Origin: Candidatus Poribacteria bacterium
GTDB taxonomy: Bacteria > Poribacteria > WGA-4E > GCA-2687025
Length of the DNA: 52,152 nucleotides
Direction of reading: 5' to 3'
Assembly (NCBI GenBank): GCA_018644665.1
Contig: JABGQA010000061.1
Span: forward strand, 1-52,152
Under the pieces are notes generated by a model. That model was not told the origin of the DNA. It was given only the letters and a program-made list of their open reading frames with translations, and ran no database searches. This document shows positions 1 through 10,673 of the stretch, piece after piece. The first letter of the stretch is position 1. Each line of letters starts with the position of its first letter. Both the position numbers and the translations under genes were made by a program.

Positions 1-1494
1 GAACGAATAGAAGATGTCGGCGCCTGTCCCACCGCCGCTCCGGAACTCGCCGGAGAGATCAAACCGCTCGCCAAGGTTCGCGCTGGGATAGCTGACGCCG
101 CCATGGGTGCTTGCGATCACCGGGTTGAGCTGCCATGCCGCGCCTCCGTCGACCGCGGCCCCGAACGCTGTCCCGGTGGGGTAGACCGGAGCGCCTCCCT
201 CGGTCGATACGGCCAGCGCGCTGGTGTCTGAGACAGTCGTCGTCGCCAGGGCCATGTTGCGGACGCGGTGGTAGTTGTTCGCGACGCCGCCCCGTCCGCC
301 GAACCCAAAGCGGTCGCCGACCTTGCGACCATAGAAGCTCGCGCTGTCGTCGTAGTGCAGCTTCAGCACACCGTCCAGGTATATGTCGAAGACACCGGCG
401 CTGACGTCGACTTGGAACGCACGCCATGTGCTACTGTCGATGCCGGCTTCGGTGACGGCAGCGGGATTGCCCGCGGGGTCGTCTGGGAGGATCACGCCGT
501 TGTACAGGAGTTGTATCTGTTCGGCATATTCGCCGTAAGCGACGCTGTATTGCTGGAGCGACTCGGCCTCGAACGAGGGATCACCGGTCGCCCACGCGTA
601 CACGAAGAACGCGTCCCCGCCGTCGACGGACACGCCGCCTCCGCTCCAGAATTCGCCGCTCACCGACCACACGTCGGCGCCTGGCAGGCCCTGGTACGTG
701 ATGCCGCCATACCCGGACACCGGAGTTAGGTGCCAGAAGCCGCCGAACGCGTCCTCGCCAGCGAGCGGGATGCCGTACGCCGCCGGCGCCGGGAACGACG
801 GGGCTCCGCCGTCGACTGTGAGCTGCAGATCGGTCGTCGCCGTGCTTGTCGTCGCCGACCAGACCATGCCACGCACGCGGTGGATGTTCGTCGCTGTGGC
901 ATCGCGGCCGCCGAACCCGAACCGGTCGCCGGCGATGCGGCTGTAGAAGGCGGCGCCATCGTTGTACGAGAGCTTGAGAGCGCCATCCAGGTAGACGTCG
1001 AACACGCCCTCGGTGCAGTCGACTTGGAACGAGCGCCACGTCGCCGAATCCATCCCGGCCTCGGAGACGGTCGCCAGCGTCACGCCGTCGTGATGGAGCT
1101 GGATTTGGTCGTCAAACTCGTCGTACGCGATCGAGTACTGTCCGTGGGCGCTGTGCTCGGTGGTGGGGTCGCCCGTCGCCCATCCGTAGACGTAGAACGC
1201 ATCACCGCCCGTGCCGCCACCTGTCCAGAATTCCCCAGTTACGCTCCATGTGTCGGATGTTACGAGATCGACGTAGGTGATGCCCCCAGTTTGCGAGCCA
1301 GTGCCGTCCGTGAATTCCCAGTGCTGTCCGGAAGCCTGAGCTGCGGGGCCGTACGCAATTGGGGTGGGGAAACTCGATGCGCCGCCGTCAACGATCAGTT
1401 CGAGTTCGTCGATCGCGGCGGTCGACGACACGCTCCAAGCTAGCAGGAACGCCAGTACGGGAAGCCACACCCAACTCCGCGATCGGGCGTTCAT
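1..1494 (-). CDS. Secreted protein with tandem lectin/LamG-like repeats (3' end beyond window)
   Basis: An open frame of 498 codons runs on the minus strand from an ATG at 1494 to the window edge with no stop, so the C-terminus is missing. The start has a purine-rich SD (gggagggg) six bases upstream and begins a signal peptide of about 27 residues ending near STAA. After it come at least three copies of a module of about 190-200 residues, starting near 1378, 808 and 198. Each copy repeats a 'GEFW-GGG-DAFYVY-WATGDP' strand set, a 'W-(S/A)FQVD...GVFD(V/I)YLDG' set and a 'GDRFGFGGR' turn. This reads as a concanavalin-A-like jelly roll close to L-type lectin or LamG folds. The likely role is carbohydrate binding outside the cell; no catalytic motif is visible. 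The fold is inferred from pattern only. Confidence 0.75.
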   Translation of the reverse strand, partial: MNARSRSWVWLPVLAFLLAWSVSSTAAIDELELIVDGGASSFPTPIAYGPAAQASGQHWEFTDGTGSQTGGITYVDLVTSDTWSVTGEFWTGGGTGGDAFYVYGWATGDPTTEHSAHGQYSIAYDEFDDQIQLHHDGVTLATVSEAGMDSATWRSFQVDCTEGVFDVYLDGALKLSYNDGAAFYSRIAGDRFGFGGRDATATNIHRVRGMVWSATTSTATTDLQLTVDGGAPSFPAPAAYGIPLAGEDAFGGFWHLTPVSGYGGITYQGLPGADVWSVSGEFWSGGGVSVDGGDAFFVYAWATGDPSFEAESLQQYSVAYGEYAEQIQLLYNGVILPDDPAGNPAAVTEAGIDSSTWRAFQVDVSAGVFDIYLDGVLKLHYDDSASFYGRKVGDRFGFGGRGGVANNYHRVRNMALATTTVSDTSALAVSTEGGAPVYPTGTAFGAAVDGGAAWQLNPVIASTHGGVSYPSANLGERFDLSGEFRSGGGTGADIFYSF

Positions 1495-1576
1495 ATGCCG
1501 CGCCCCTCCCTGTCCTAAGGATGCCGTCCAGACGCGCCGCCGGAGAGTGCGCTTGCGTGGTCGGGCAGGCGAACCC

Positions 1577-1599
1577 CAAACGTGGGTCCCACCCGTTTG
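1577..1599. other. Inverted repeat upstream of the lectin-repeat gene
   Basis: CAAACG at 1577-1582 and CGTTTG at 1594-1599 form perfect arms, with TGGG/CCCA inside and a two-base bulge. It lies about 80 bases upstream of the minus-strand start at 1494 in an otherwise featureless 260-base gap. It could be an operator or an RNA hairpin; nothing shows which. Confidence 0.25.
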
Positions 1600-1754
1600 A
1601 CACAAAGCCCCGTTGCCCATGTAGCGACGCCCTTCTGCCCCGTCGGTGCGAGGGCCGGCCACAACGCCGCGAGCACACCGATACTGCGGCCTTAAAACGG
1701 GCGGCAGCGGCGGAAGTTCATACCGCTTGGCCGCCCACGCAAATCCTCGCGCGG

Positions 1755-2633
1755 CTACGCCAGCGACTTCAGGTAGTCGATCGACGCCTTCGTCGCCGCC
1801 GTGTATTCCTCATCCGACAGCACGCCGCCCCCGTGGTCCTGGATGAACTTAAGCTCTGCGGCGGTAGCATCCTCGGCCGGCGCCTCTTCCTGGGTACCCG
1901 CCAGGATCGTCCGTTCGATCGGGTTCACGAACTCGACCGTCATGTGCCCCGTATACCCGACTTCGTCCAGCGTCCGTAGCGTGGCCGCCCAGTCGTAGTG
2001 ACCCTCGCCCGGCGGCTTGCGGTTGCTGTCTGCGACGTGGAAGTCGAGAAGGCGGCTTCCAGCCTGGCGAATCGCCGCCAGGGCGTCCACTTCCTCGATG
2101 TTCATGTGGAATGCGTCCAGGCACACGCCGATATTCGCATCCACGGCGTCGGCCAGGGCCAGGGCCTGATCGCCCCGGTTGATGAAGTACGTCTCGAAGC
2201 GGTTTATCGGTTCGATGGCGATCTTCACGTTCAGGTCGACGGCGACCTCGTTGACGCGCTTCATCCCCTCAACGGCCCACGCCCATTCCTCGTCTACCGA
2301 GGCGTCGGGAGCGATCTTCCCTACCGTGGCCGGGACGATCGTCATAATCTCGCCGTCTAGGCCGCCGACCATGCGGACGCAGTCCTGAAGGTAGGCGATG
2401 GTGCCTTCGCGCTGGTATTTGTCGCCCAACGTCAAGCCGCGCCCCTCGGTCATGATCGATACCGAGCCAAGGCACGCCATGCCGTGCTTCTCGAGCGTCG
2501 CGCGCGTCTCATCGATAGGGTATTTCTCGGGTTCGCCGCTGATCTCTATCGCGTCATAACCGCAGTCTGTCAGCCGGGAGACGGTCGTCTCCAGCGTCTC
2601 GGGACGCATCCAATTGTGCATTGCCGTCTTCAT
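1755..2633 (-). CDS. Sugar phosphate isomerase/epimerase, ketose 3-epimerase-like TIM barrel
   Basis: This is a 292-residue cytosolic protein of the xylose-isomerase-like TIM-barrel superfamily. The metal-binding set of the D-tagatose/D-psicose 3-epimerase group can be read directly: Glu141 in IAIEPINRFE, Asp173 in LDAFHMNIEE, His199 in FHVADSNR and Glu234 in MTVEF. The expected reaction is epimerisation or isomerisation of a keto-sugar with a divalent metal. The open frame extends upstream, but the ATG at 2633 has a GGGAG SD seven bases ahead and gives the usual family N-terminus, so the extension is rejected. It is divergent from the gene at 2922 and downstream of no obvious partner. The exact substrate cannot be told from sequence. 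Similar proteins are common beside Gfo/Idh/MocA genes in these lineages. Confidence 0.85.
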   Translation of the reverse strand: MKTAMHNWMRPETLETTVSRLTDCGYDAIEISGEPEKYPIDETRATLEKHGMACLGSVSIMTEGRGLTLGDKYQREGTIAYLQDCVRMVGGLDGEIMTIVPATVGKIAPDASVDEEWAWAVEGMKRVNEVAVDLNVKIAIEPINRFETYFINRGDQALALADAVDANIGVCLDAFHMNIEEVDALAAIRQAGSRLLDFHVADSNRKPPGEGHYDWAATLRTLDEVGYTGHMTVEFVNPIERTILAGTQEEAPAEDATAAELKFIQDHGGGVLSDEEYTAATKASIDYLKSLA

Positions 2634-2846
2634 CGCATAGCTCCCGCCATGAGGGCGTAATCTGTACCGACGGAAGCCTAGCAGCATGGGCGCCCCAGCG
2701 CAATCTGACAGGGGCATGCGAACGTGTGCAGGTGGTGTCCACGGGCGCCCGTCAGCGACGCGATCGGCCGGGCCGCACGCCACCCTCCGTGCCCGGTTGT
2801 TGCCGCCAATGGAGCCGGCGACGACGCGCTGCGAGTCCTCAACTTC

Positions 2847-2876
2847 TTGAAGGCCAGGGCGTCTGTAGGTTAGCAT
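2847..2876 (+). promoter_or_regulatory. Candidate sigma70-type promoter for the 2922 gene
   Basis: TTGAAG at 2847-2852 and TAGCAT at 2871-2876 are separated by 18 bases, each matching four of six consensus positions. It sits about 45 bases upstream of the start codon at 2922, which has a gaggag SD. Confidence 0.35.
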
Positions 2877-2921
2877 CCGGGCCGCCTACGACGGGCATCC
2901 ACCCGAGGAGAACAGCTCAGA

Positions 2922-5630
2922 ATGCGATGCCTTGGGGGCGCCCGCAGACACCGTCATATCCGCGCACTCCTTGCCTGCTGTCCGTTCGTCTTCCTGACCG
3001 TGTTCGCTGCGGCTGTGCCCACTCGCGACATCGCCCCGTCTGCCGCCTCGGCGCAAGCGAACGCGCGCATAGTCGGCAAGGTCACATGGGACGGCCACGG
3101 CCTCGACAGCACGATCCTCTACCTTTACCGCGACCCGACGCTCAAATCCGTCTACAGGGCGTCGCCACTGCTCTCCGATGGCGGGGGCTTCTCCCTCGAC
3201 GTCGACCCCGGCACGTACTACGTCGCCGCCGTCCTGGACAGGAACAGAAGCGGGGCCTTGGACGTAGGCGACGCTCTTGGCATCTACGGCATTCGGTCGT
3301 GGGGTGACACAGCGGAGCACAAGCTGCCGATTGAGGTCGGCGCCGGCCAGCGCGCGTCGAACGTGAACATCAGCATCTCGGCTCTCCGCGTCAGCCGCGA
3401 AGGGCGTCACAGTATGGTCGCCCTGGCTGAGGCCTACGCGGCCGAACTCGCGCCGCCAGCGACGCCGCGAACGAGCGTCGTGCGGGGGTCCGTTGCCGGG
3501 ATGCCGGCAGCCGCGGACGAAGCGATCCCAACGTATGCCTACGCATACGCCGACCTCTCGTGGCGGCGACTCATCGACGGCGCTCCGGTTGCGGCCGACG
3601 GCACGTTTGAATTGCGGGCGCCGCCTGGCAAGGCCTACATCGCCGCGATCGCGGACAGCAACCGCTCGAACGTCTTCGACACGGGCGACGCGTTTGGGTA
3701 CTTCTCCCGCGTGGATGTTGGGGAGAGCGGGTCGGGCCGAGCCCTACCGGCGCCGGTCGCAGTCAGGGCCGGAGAGACGCGTGAGGGTGTGGAGGTCGTG
3801 CTCCGCGGTAGGCGCAGCGCCGACGGAGGACTGGTCGGGCTGGACACGCCGGCCGCTCCGTCGACGGAGACGTCGAAGCGCACGGTTACGGGCCGGGTCG
3901 AATGGCCAGGGCATCCGCCTGCCCGGGCGACCGTGGAGTTCTACGCCGACGCTGCCCTCCTCGTGCCGGTCACGACTGTAGTCGCCGGGCCAACTGGCGA
4001 GTTCGCCGCGAGTGTACCGGAGGGGCAATACTACGTAGTCGCGAACGTGGATGTGGATGCGAACGGCTACGTCAGCGCGGGCGACGGCATCGGCGGCCAC
4101 GGCACATCCGACATCACGTCGTTTCCACCGCGGCCGTACGCTGCCGAGGCCGACGCCGCGGATCTGAGCATCACCGTCAGCGGCGCATTCTCGGCGTCGG
4201 GCATGCTACTCCCCGTCGAGTCGGAGGGCGACGCCCCGACGGCTACGGAGGAGTACGACGTGGCCTCCGGGATCATGGGCAGAATCCTCTGGGACGGACA
4301 CGCGGCGAAGGAGGCCTGGCTCCTCATATCTGAATCCACGGACTTCGCAGACGCGACAATGCTCCCGGTAGTGTTGGACGGCTTCGGCAACTTCGTCGTT
4401 GCACTGCCTGAGGGCGCCTACTATGTCATGGCCATCGTGGACGCAGCCGGCGACGAACAGGTCGGCGCGGGCGACGGCGTCGCCGTGTATGGCGCGCGCG
4501 TCGCCATGGACGCGGGCGACACGCAGCCGTCACGCGTGCTGGTGTGGTCCGAACGGGTCACACCCTATGTGCACCTTTCAGTCAGCGCGGTCTACACCGG
4601 CGATGGCAGCAAGTACGCGGCGTTGGACGACGGCTCCCGCACCACGATCCGACGATCTCTCGGCGAACCCAACGACCGCTACCGCTGGACCCGCGGCGGC
4701 CGGTTGGTTGAAGAATGGCGCTATTGGACCGAGGGAGTCGCTTTCACGTTCGCGGCGAACGGGCCGGGATGGACGCAGATCGGGAGCGAGGAGTTCACGC
4801 CCAACCGCTCAGCGCTCGAACGAATGCGCCCGGCCGACATCGGCATCACGCAGTCACTCATCGCTCAGTCCACTGTCGACGCGGCGGTGTACTACGAGAC
4901 CGAGGGCGTGGTGTGGGCGTTCACGCCAGACGGCTCGCAGAAGCCCGTCACAGTGGGTTCGGAGCCGCGCGCCACGCCGGGCGGCCTTCTCTACCGTGAT
5001 GAGGCCGGCGATCTCATGCTCTTGGACGCGGAGTCGGGGGCCTCGCGGCTCGCGATGCCGGGCGCGTCGAACGCACATGGACTCGCTTTCACAGGCGACG
5101 ACGCCACGGTGGCGTACGTGCGGGACGGCAGGCTGTTGGTGAAGCATCGCTCCGGCGACGAGCGGGTGGCCCCCACCGAGGATCTCGTCGGCGTCTCCTC
5201 CCCCGCATGGGATCGCAGGGGACGCGTGCTCGCGTTCTCCGCAATCGGGCCTTCGGGTGGCGGCACGAGCATCTATGCGTACGATCCGGCCCGGAGCCAC
5301 CTGGAGCCTCTCGTCGAGGAAGCCGGCGACGACTTGGGCCCGGTGTGGTCGCCAACAGCCGAGCGGACACTCGCGTTCACCCGCGTGGTGGGCGGTATCG
5401 GCCAGGTCTGGGTGACGACGTTCTCCGAATCCGGCGAGCAGTCATCGACGCAGTTGACCGAATACGGCGGCGCGGAGGCGCGATGGCTGCCGGACGGCTC
5501 CGGCTTGGTCTATGAGGCTGACGGCCAGATCTGGACGGTGGACGTAGCCTCGAAGGCTGCGCGGCCCCTGCTTGTCAACGGCGAGCCGGTCCTGGGCGGG
5601 CGGCCGATGGTCCTGCCGCTGAGCCGTTGA
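2922..5630 (+). CDS. Secreted four-module beta-sandwich protein with C-terminal TolB-like propeller
   Basis: This 902-residue exported protein has a signal sequence in the first 45 residues. Four modules of about 130-140 residues follow. Each opens with a 'G-V-W-G-H' strand and contains '(P)EG-YYV-A-VD' followed by a 12-residue loop rich in Asp/Asn. The loops start at Asp106, Asp245, Asp377 and Asp507, ending in GD before a Gly-rich turn. They resemble EF-hand or dockerin loops inside DUF2141/SdrD-like sandwiches, so calcium binding is plausible. From about residue 570 the protein changes to repeats such as 'SSPAWDRRGRVLAFSA', 'GPVWSPTAERTLAFTR' and 'EARWLPDGSGLVYEADG', which are PD40/TolB-type propeller blades. 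No catalytic residues are visible; binding or scaffolding at the cell surface is the best guess. It is followed after 22 bases by a DUF624-like gene. Confidence 0.75.
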   Translation: MRCLGGARRHRHIRALLACCPFVFLTVFAAAVPTRDIAPSAASAQANARIVGKVTWDGHGLDSTILYLYRDPTLKSVYRASPLLSDGGGFSLDVDPGTYYVAAVLDRNRSGALDVGDALGIYGIRSWGDTAEHKLPIEVGAGQRASNVNISISALRVSREGRHSMVALAEAYAAELAPPATPRTSVVRGSVAGMPAAADEAIPTYAYAYADLSWRRLIDGAPVAADGTFELRAPPGKAYIAAIADSNRSNVFDTGDAFGYFSRVDVGESGSGRALPAPVAVRAGETREGVEVVLRGRRSADGGLVGLDTPAAPSTETSKRTVTGRVEWPGHPPARATVEFYADAALLVPVTTVVAGPTGEFAASVPEGQYYVVANVDVDANGYVSAGDGIGGHGTSDITSFPPRPYAAEADAADLSITVSGAFSASGMLLPVESEGDAPTATEEYDVASGIMGRILWDGHAAKEAWLLISESTDFADATMLPVVLDGFGNFVVALPEGAYYVMAIVDAAGDEQVGAGDGVAVYGARVAMDAGDTQPSRVLVWSERVTPYVHLSVSAVYTGDGSKYAALDDGSRTTIRRSLGEPNDRYRWTRGGRLVEEWRYWTEGVAFTFAANGPGWTQIGSEEFTPNRSALERMRPADIGITQSLIAQSTVDAAVYYETEGVVWAFTPDGSQKPVTVGSEPRATPGGLLYRDEAGDLMLLDAESGASRLAMPGASNAHGLAFTGDDATVAYVRDGRLLVKHRSGDERVAPTEDLVGVSSPAWDRRGRVLAFSAIGPSGGGTSIYAYDPARSHLEPLVEEAGDDLGPVWSPTAERTLAFTRVVGGIGQVWVTTFSESGEQSSTQLTEYGGAEARWLPDGSGLVYEADGQIWTVDVASKAARPLLVNGEPVLGGRPMVLPLSR

Positions 5631-5652
5631 CCGCTCCGCAGCGGGGGGCGCC

Positions 5653-7802
<2,150 letters not shown>

Positions 7803-7815
7803 GGTCCATGTGAGT

Positions 7816-7846
7816 CCCGCGCCGCCTTGACCACATGCGGCGCGGG
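7816..7846 (+). terminator. Perfect 10-bp GC hairpin just after enolase
   Basis: CCCGCGCCGC at 7816-7825 pairs perfectly with GCGGCGCGGG at 7837-7846 around an 11-base loop, beginning 14 bases after the enolase stop. There is no T-run behind it, so it may slow or protect the transcript rather than act as a classic intrinsic terminator. Confidence 0.45.
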
Positions 7847-7957
7847 CGCTGCGCGCGTTCACCGTACCTCATGCGCCCGCTTCCGGCGTTAGAGGTAATA
7901 GGGCGAAGTGCCCTTGGCCTCGCGTTGACTCGGCCACCGACGAAGGAAAACGGCTAC

Positions 7958-8278
7958 ATGCCACGCCCCCGCGCGCCCAGATGGAGCACTGTCGCGTCGG
8001 TTGTGACCGGTCTCTTCCTGGCGATATGCCTATACCGCCTCGTCGATGACGTGAACCTATACAACGCGGCACAGGCGCTTAAGGCGGCGAAGGTCGAAGC
8101 GTTGGCGCGGCTAGAGGCGCGCCGCGACGAGACGCGTGAACTCGCAGACAAGCTCCAGTCCGACCCAATGACGAAGGAGCGCCTCGCACGCTCCGTGGGG
8201 TACATCAGCCCGGGGGAGACTGTGTACTTCATTCCTCCGACGGCCCCAACACCACCGGCCTCGACAGCAGCAGAATGA
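7958..8278 (+). CDS. Septum formation initiator (FtsB/DivIC-like)
   Basis: This 106-residue bitopic protein has a short cytoplasmic tail, one membrane span at about residues 11-28, a coiled coil at about 34-65 (AAQALKAAKVEALARLEARRDETRELADK) and a C-terminal 'KERLARSVGYISPGETVYFI' that is the standard FtsB/DivIC ending. In the division complex this family bridges FtsL and FtsQ homologues. The ATG at 7958 has GAAGGA nine bases upstream and gives a normal length, so the 41-codon upstream extension is rejected. Its stop overlaps the next start (ATGA), coupling it to sppA. Its place after enolase supports the call. Confidence 0.85.
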   Translation: MPRPRAPRWSTVASVVTGLFLAICLYRLVDDVNLYNAAQALKAAKVEALARLEARRDETRELADKLQSDPMTKERLARSVGYISPGETVYFIPPTAPTPPASTAAE

Positions 8279-10668
8279 AGACGACCGCGCGGCTAGGCAT
8301 CCACGCGATGGCAATGGCGGTCGTGTGCTTGACCGGGCTCGCCGCGACGCCGCCCTTCTTGGACTCCGTGGCTCCGAGAATGTCGAGCATCCTGCCGCGC
8401 GACTCGGTCGCCGGCACGGAGGGCGCCCTGTCCACGATCATCAACCCGGCAGCCCTGGAGGCGCGGAAGGAAGCGGACTTCGCGTACCTCCGCACGCTGC
8501 GCGGCGACACCAAGAACGACGACGCATTCTTCCTGGCGTGGCGGGGGCTCGGGGTCGGGCTGGAATACCTGACTGCCGACGCGCCGTCGGGGCCAGTGTC
8601 GGTGCGTACGACGACGCTGTCCGGCGGCAGCAACCTCGGTCGTGGCCTCTACTGGGGGACGCGTCGCACGTGGTTTTCGTCGGATGACGCGGGCTACAGC
8701 GACCTGGCGACGTGGGACATCGGCGGGCTGTACCGGACAGGCAACCTTTCGCTGGGCGTGGTCGCGCGCAACGTGGACCAGCGCACGTACCGTGGCGTCA
8801 AGCTGGAGCGCGCCTTCGACTTCGGCATCGCGCTCCGACCCGACACCGATCGCATCCGCATATCGTTCGACCTGAGCAAGCCCGACGATGAGTCCTTCCG
8901 AACCGCCTGGGAGAAGCGGCGGTACTTCGGCGGCGTGCAGGTCGAACCAGTCCGGGGCTTTCGCCTCGCGGCGAACGCGTACGGTGACGGGCAGTTCGAG
9001 GCCCACGCGACCATCAGCATCGACACGGCGAAGCTCGGTTTCTCTCAGCGCTTCGAGGACGGAGACGCGCTCGCTGGCGTGGCGATGCTGAAACTCCAGG
9101 AGGGAGTGTCGAGGTCGGCGCTGCGCCGGCCCCGGTTCGTCCTCATCACGACTCCTAAGCAATGGCGTGGCGCGTATTGGCGCGTCCGTCGCGACCCGCG
9201 CATCGTCGGGGTCGTGCTGAAATTCGACGGAGAGAAGCAGTCGCTGGCCGCGTGGAAAGAGGCGCAAGACCAACTGCTGCGCCTGAAAGAAGACGGCGTC
9301 GATGTTGTCTCATACATCAACCGCGCGGGAGGCGGCGGGTACTGGCTGGCGTCCATCGCCGACACCGTGCTGCTGGACCCCATTGGCGAGGTCGCTCTCG
9401 TCGGATTGCATTCCAGTTCGCAATACTACAAGGGCGCGATGGACAAGCTGGGGATCGCGGGGTACTTCCGCCGCGCCGGGGAGTACAAGGGCGGCCCGGA
9501 GCCGTACACAAGCGCAGAGCCGTCGGAGCCCGTGCAAGCGAACCGCGCGGCCCTGCTCGACGACCTGTACGACCAGATTGTCACCGACATCGCGGGGCGG
9601 CGGGGATTCTCGCGAGACGAGGCCCTGCGCGCGATCAACGCCGGGCCGTACCTCGGCGAAGAAGCGCTCGCCGCAGGCATGGCGGATGAGATGGCGACCC
9701 CCGAAGAGGCGGAGACCTTCCTCGCCGATCGGTACCCCGATGCTTCGTTGATCTCCGTCGGCGATTACATCGCGAACGACTATCGCGCAACCGAGTGGGC
9801 GCCGCCAGGGGACAAGATCGCTGTTGTCCGCATCGACGGCGCCATGGTCGACGGCGATAGCGTGACCGTGCCTATTGTCGGCACGAGACTGTCCGGCTCG
9901 GGAACCGTCAACAGGGCGATCCAGGACGCGGCCGCTGACGCGAGTGTGAAGGCGATCGTCCTCGACATCGACAGTGGTGGCGGTCTGGTCTCGGCGTCGG
10001 AGTCTATCTGGCGGACGACGCAGAGAGCGCGTGCGAGGAAGCCCGTGGTGGCGCGGATCGGCGGAGTCGGCGCGTCCGGCGCGTACTACGTCGCCGCTGG
10101 CACGGATCACATCGTCGCGTCCCCCGCGTCCGTAACCGGCTCGATCGGCGTCTACACCGGTCACGTGTCCCTGCGCGACTTGTACGCCAAGTTCGGCATC
10201 TCGACACACGACGCGAAGCGCGGGGAGAACGCGGACTTCCGCGGCCGCATGACGAACCTGACCGACGACCAACAGGACATCCTTCAGCGGCAGGCGGACA
10301 CGCTGTACGAACTGTTCCTGACGCGAGTGTCCGAGGGTCGGGAGATGGGCAGGGAGCAGGTTCACGAGTTGGCGCGGGGTCAGGTGTGGACCGGTCGACA
10401 GGCCCGCGAACGCGCTCTTGTCGACGAACTCGGCGGGATGCGCGAGACGATCGACATCGCCAAGGATCTCGCCGGCATCCCACGCGACCGCTTGGCACGC
10501 GTGGAGTTGCTGCCGAAGCGGGGCCTGCTGCAGAGACTCGTGGACGCGGGCCTCGGGGCCGTGGGGCGCGTGGGCGGACGCCTGACGGCCGGCAGTCTGA
10601 CGGGCATCATCGACCGCATCCCAGACGGGCGTCACTTCGCGTGGGAACCCATGTCCATCCAGGACTGA
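8275..10668 (+). CDS. sppA: Signal peptide peptidase SppA with N-terminal outer-membrane-barrel-like domain
   Basis: This 797-residue protein is longer than usual SppA. Residues 1-25 form a signal sequence. Residues about 40-285 form a beta-rich, aromatic-rich region with 'STIINPAALE' near its start, which resembles the NPA(G) motif of PorV/OmpP1-type barrels. Two tandem S49 peptidase domains follow. The first (about 295-510) carries the general-base Lys405 in 'GEYKGGPEP'; the second (about 525-740) carries the nucleophile Ser601 in 'GGVGASGAYYVAAGTD' and the 'SPASVTGSIGV' segment. SppA degrades cleaved signal peptides and other membrane peptides. Both members of the Ser/Lys dyad are present, so activity is expected. 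The N-terminal region may anchor it in, or direct it to, the outer membrane; that is inference. It is coupled to ftsB upstream and pcm is five bases downstream. Confidence 0.9.
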   Translation: MKTTARLGIHAMAMAVVCLTGLAATPPFLDSVAPRMSSILPRDSVAGTEGALSTIINPAALEARKEADFAYLRTLRGDTKNDDAFFLAWRGLGVGLEYLTADAPSGPVSVRTTTLSGGSNLGRGLYWGTRRTWFSSDDAGYSDLATWDIGGLYRTGNLSLGVVARNVDQRTYRGVKLERAFDFGIALRPDTDRIRISFDLSKPDDESFRTAWEKRRYFGGVQVEPVRGFRLAANAYGDGQFEAHATISIDTAKLGFSQRFEDGDALAGVAMLKLQEGVSRSALRRPRFVLITTPKQWRGAYWRVRRDPRIVGVVLKFDGEKQSLAAWKEAQDQLLRLKEDGVDVVSYINRAGGGGYWLASIADTVLLDPIGEVALVGLHSSSQYYKGAMDKLGIAGYFRRAGEYKGGPEPYTSAEPSEPVQANRAALLDDLYDQIVTDIAGRRGFSRDEALRAINAGPYLGEEALAAGMADEMATPEEAETFLADRYPDASLISVGDYIANDYRATEWAPPGDKIAVVRIDGAMVDGDSVTVPIVGTRLSGSGTVNRAIQDAAADASVKAIVLDIDSGGGLVSASESIWRTTQRARARKPVVARIGGVGASGAYYVAAGTDHIVASPASVTGSIGVYTGHVSLRDLYAKFGISTHDAKRGENADFRGRMTNLTDDQQDILQRQADTLYELFLTRVSEGREMGREQVHELARGQVWTGRQARERALVDELGGMRETIDIAKDLAGIPRDRLARVELLPKRGLLQRLVDAGLGAVGRVGGRLTAGSLTGIIDRIPDGRHFAWEPMSIQD

Positions 10669-10673
10669 GGGCC

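Noticed and set aside
730..1443. Plus-strand frames opposite the lectin-repeat gene
   Set aside because: The minus strand has a continuous frame with a signal peptide and three internal repeats; the plus frames are short, broken and non-repetitive in protein terms.
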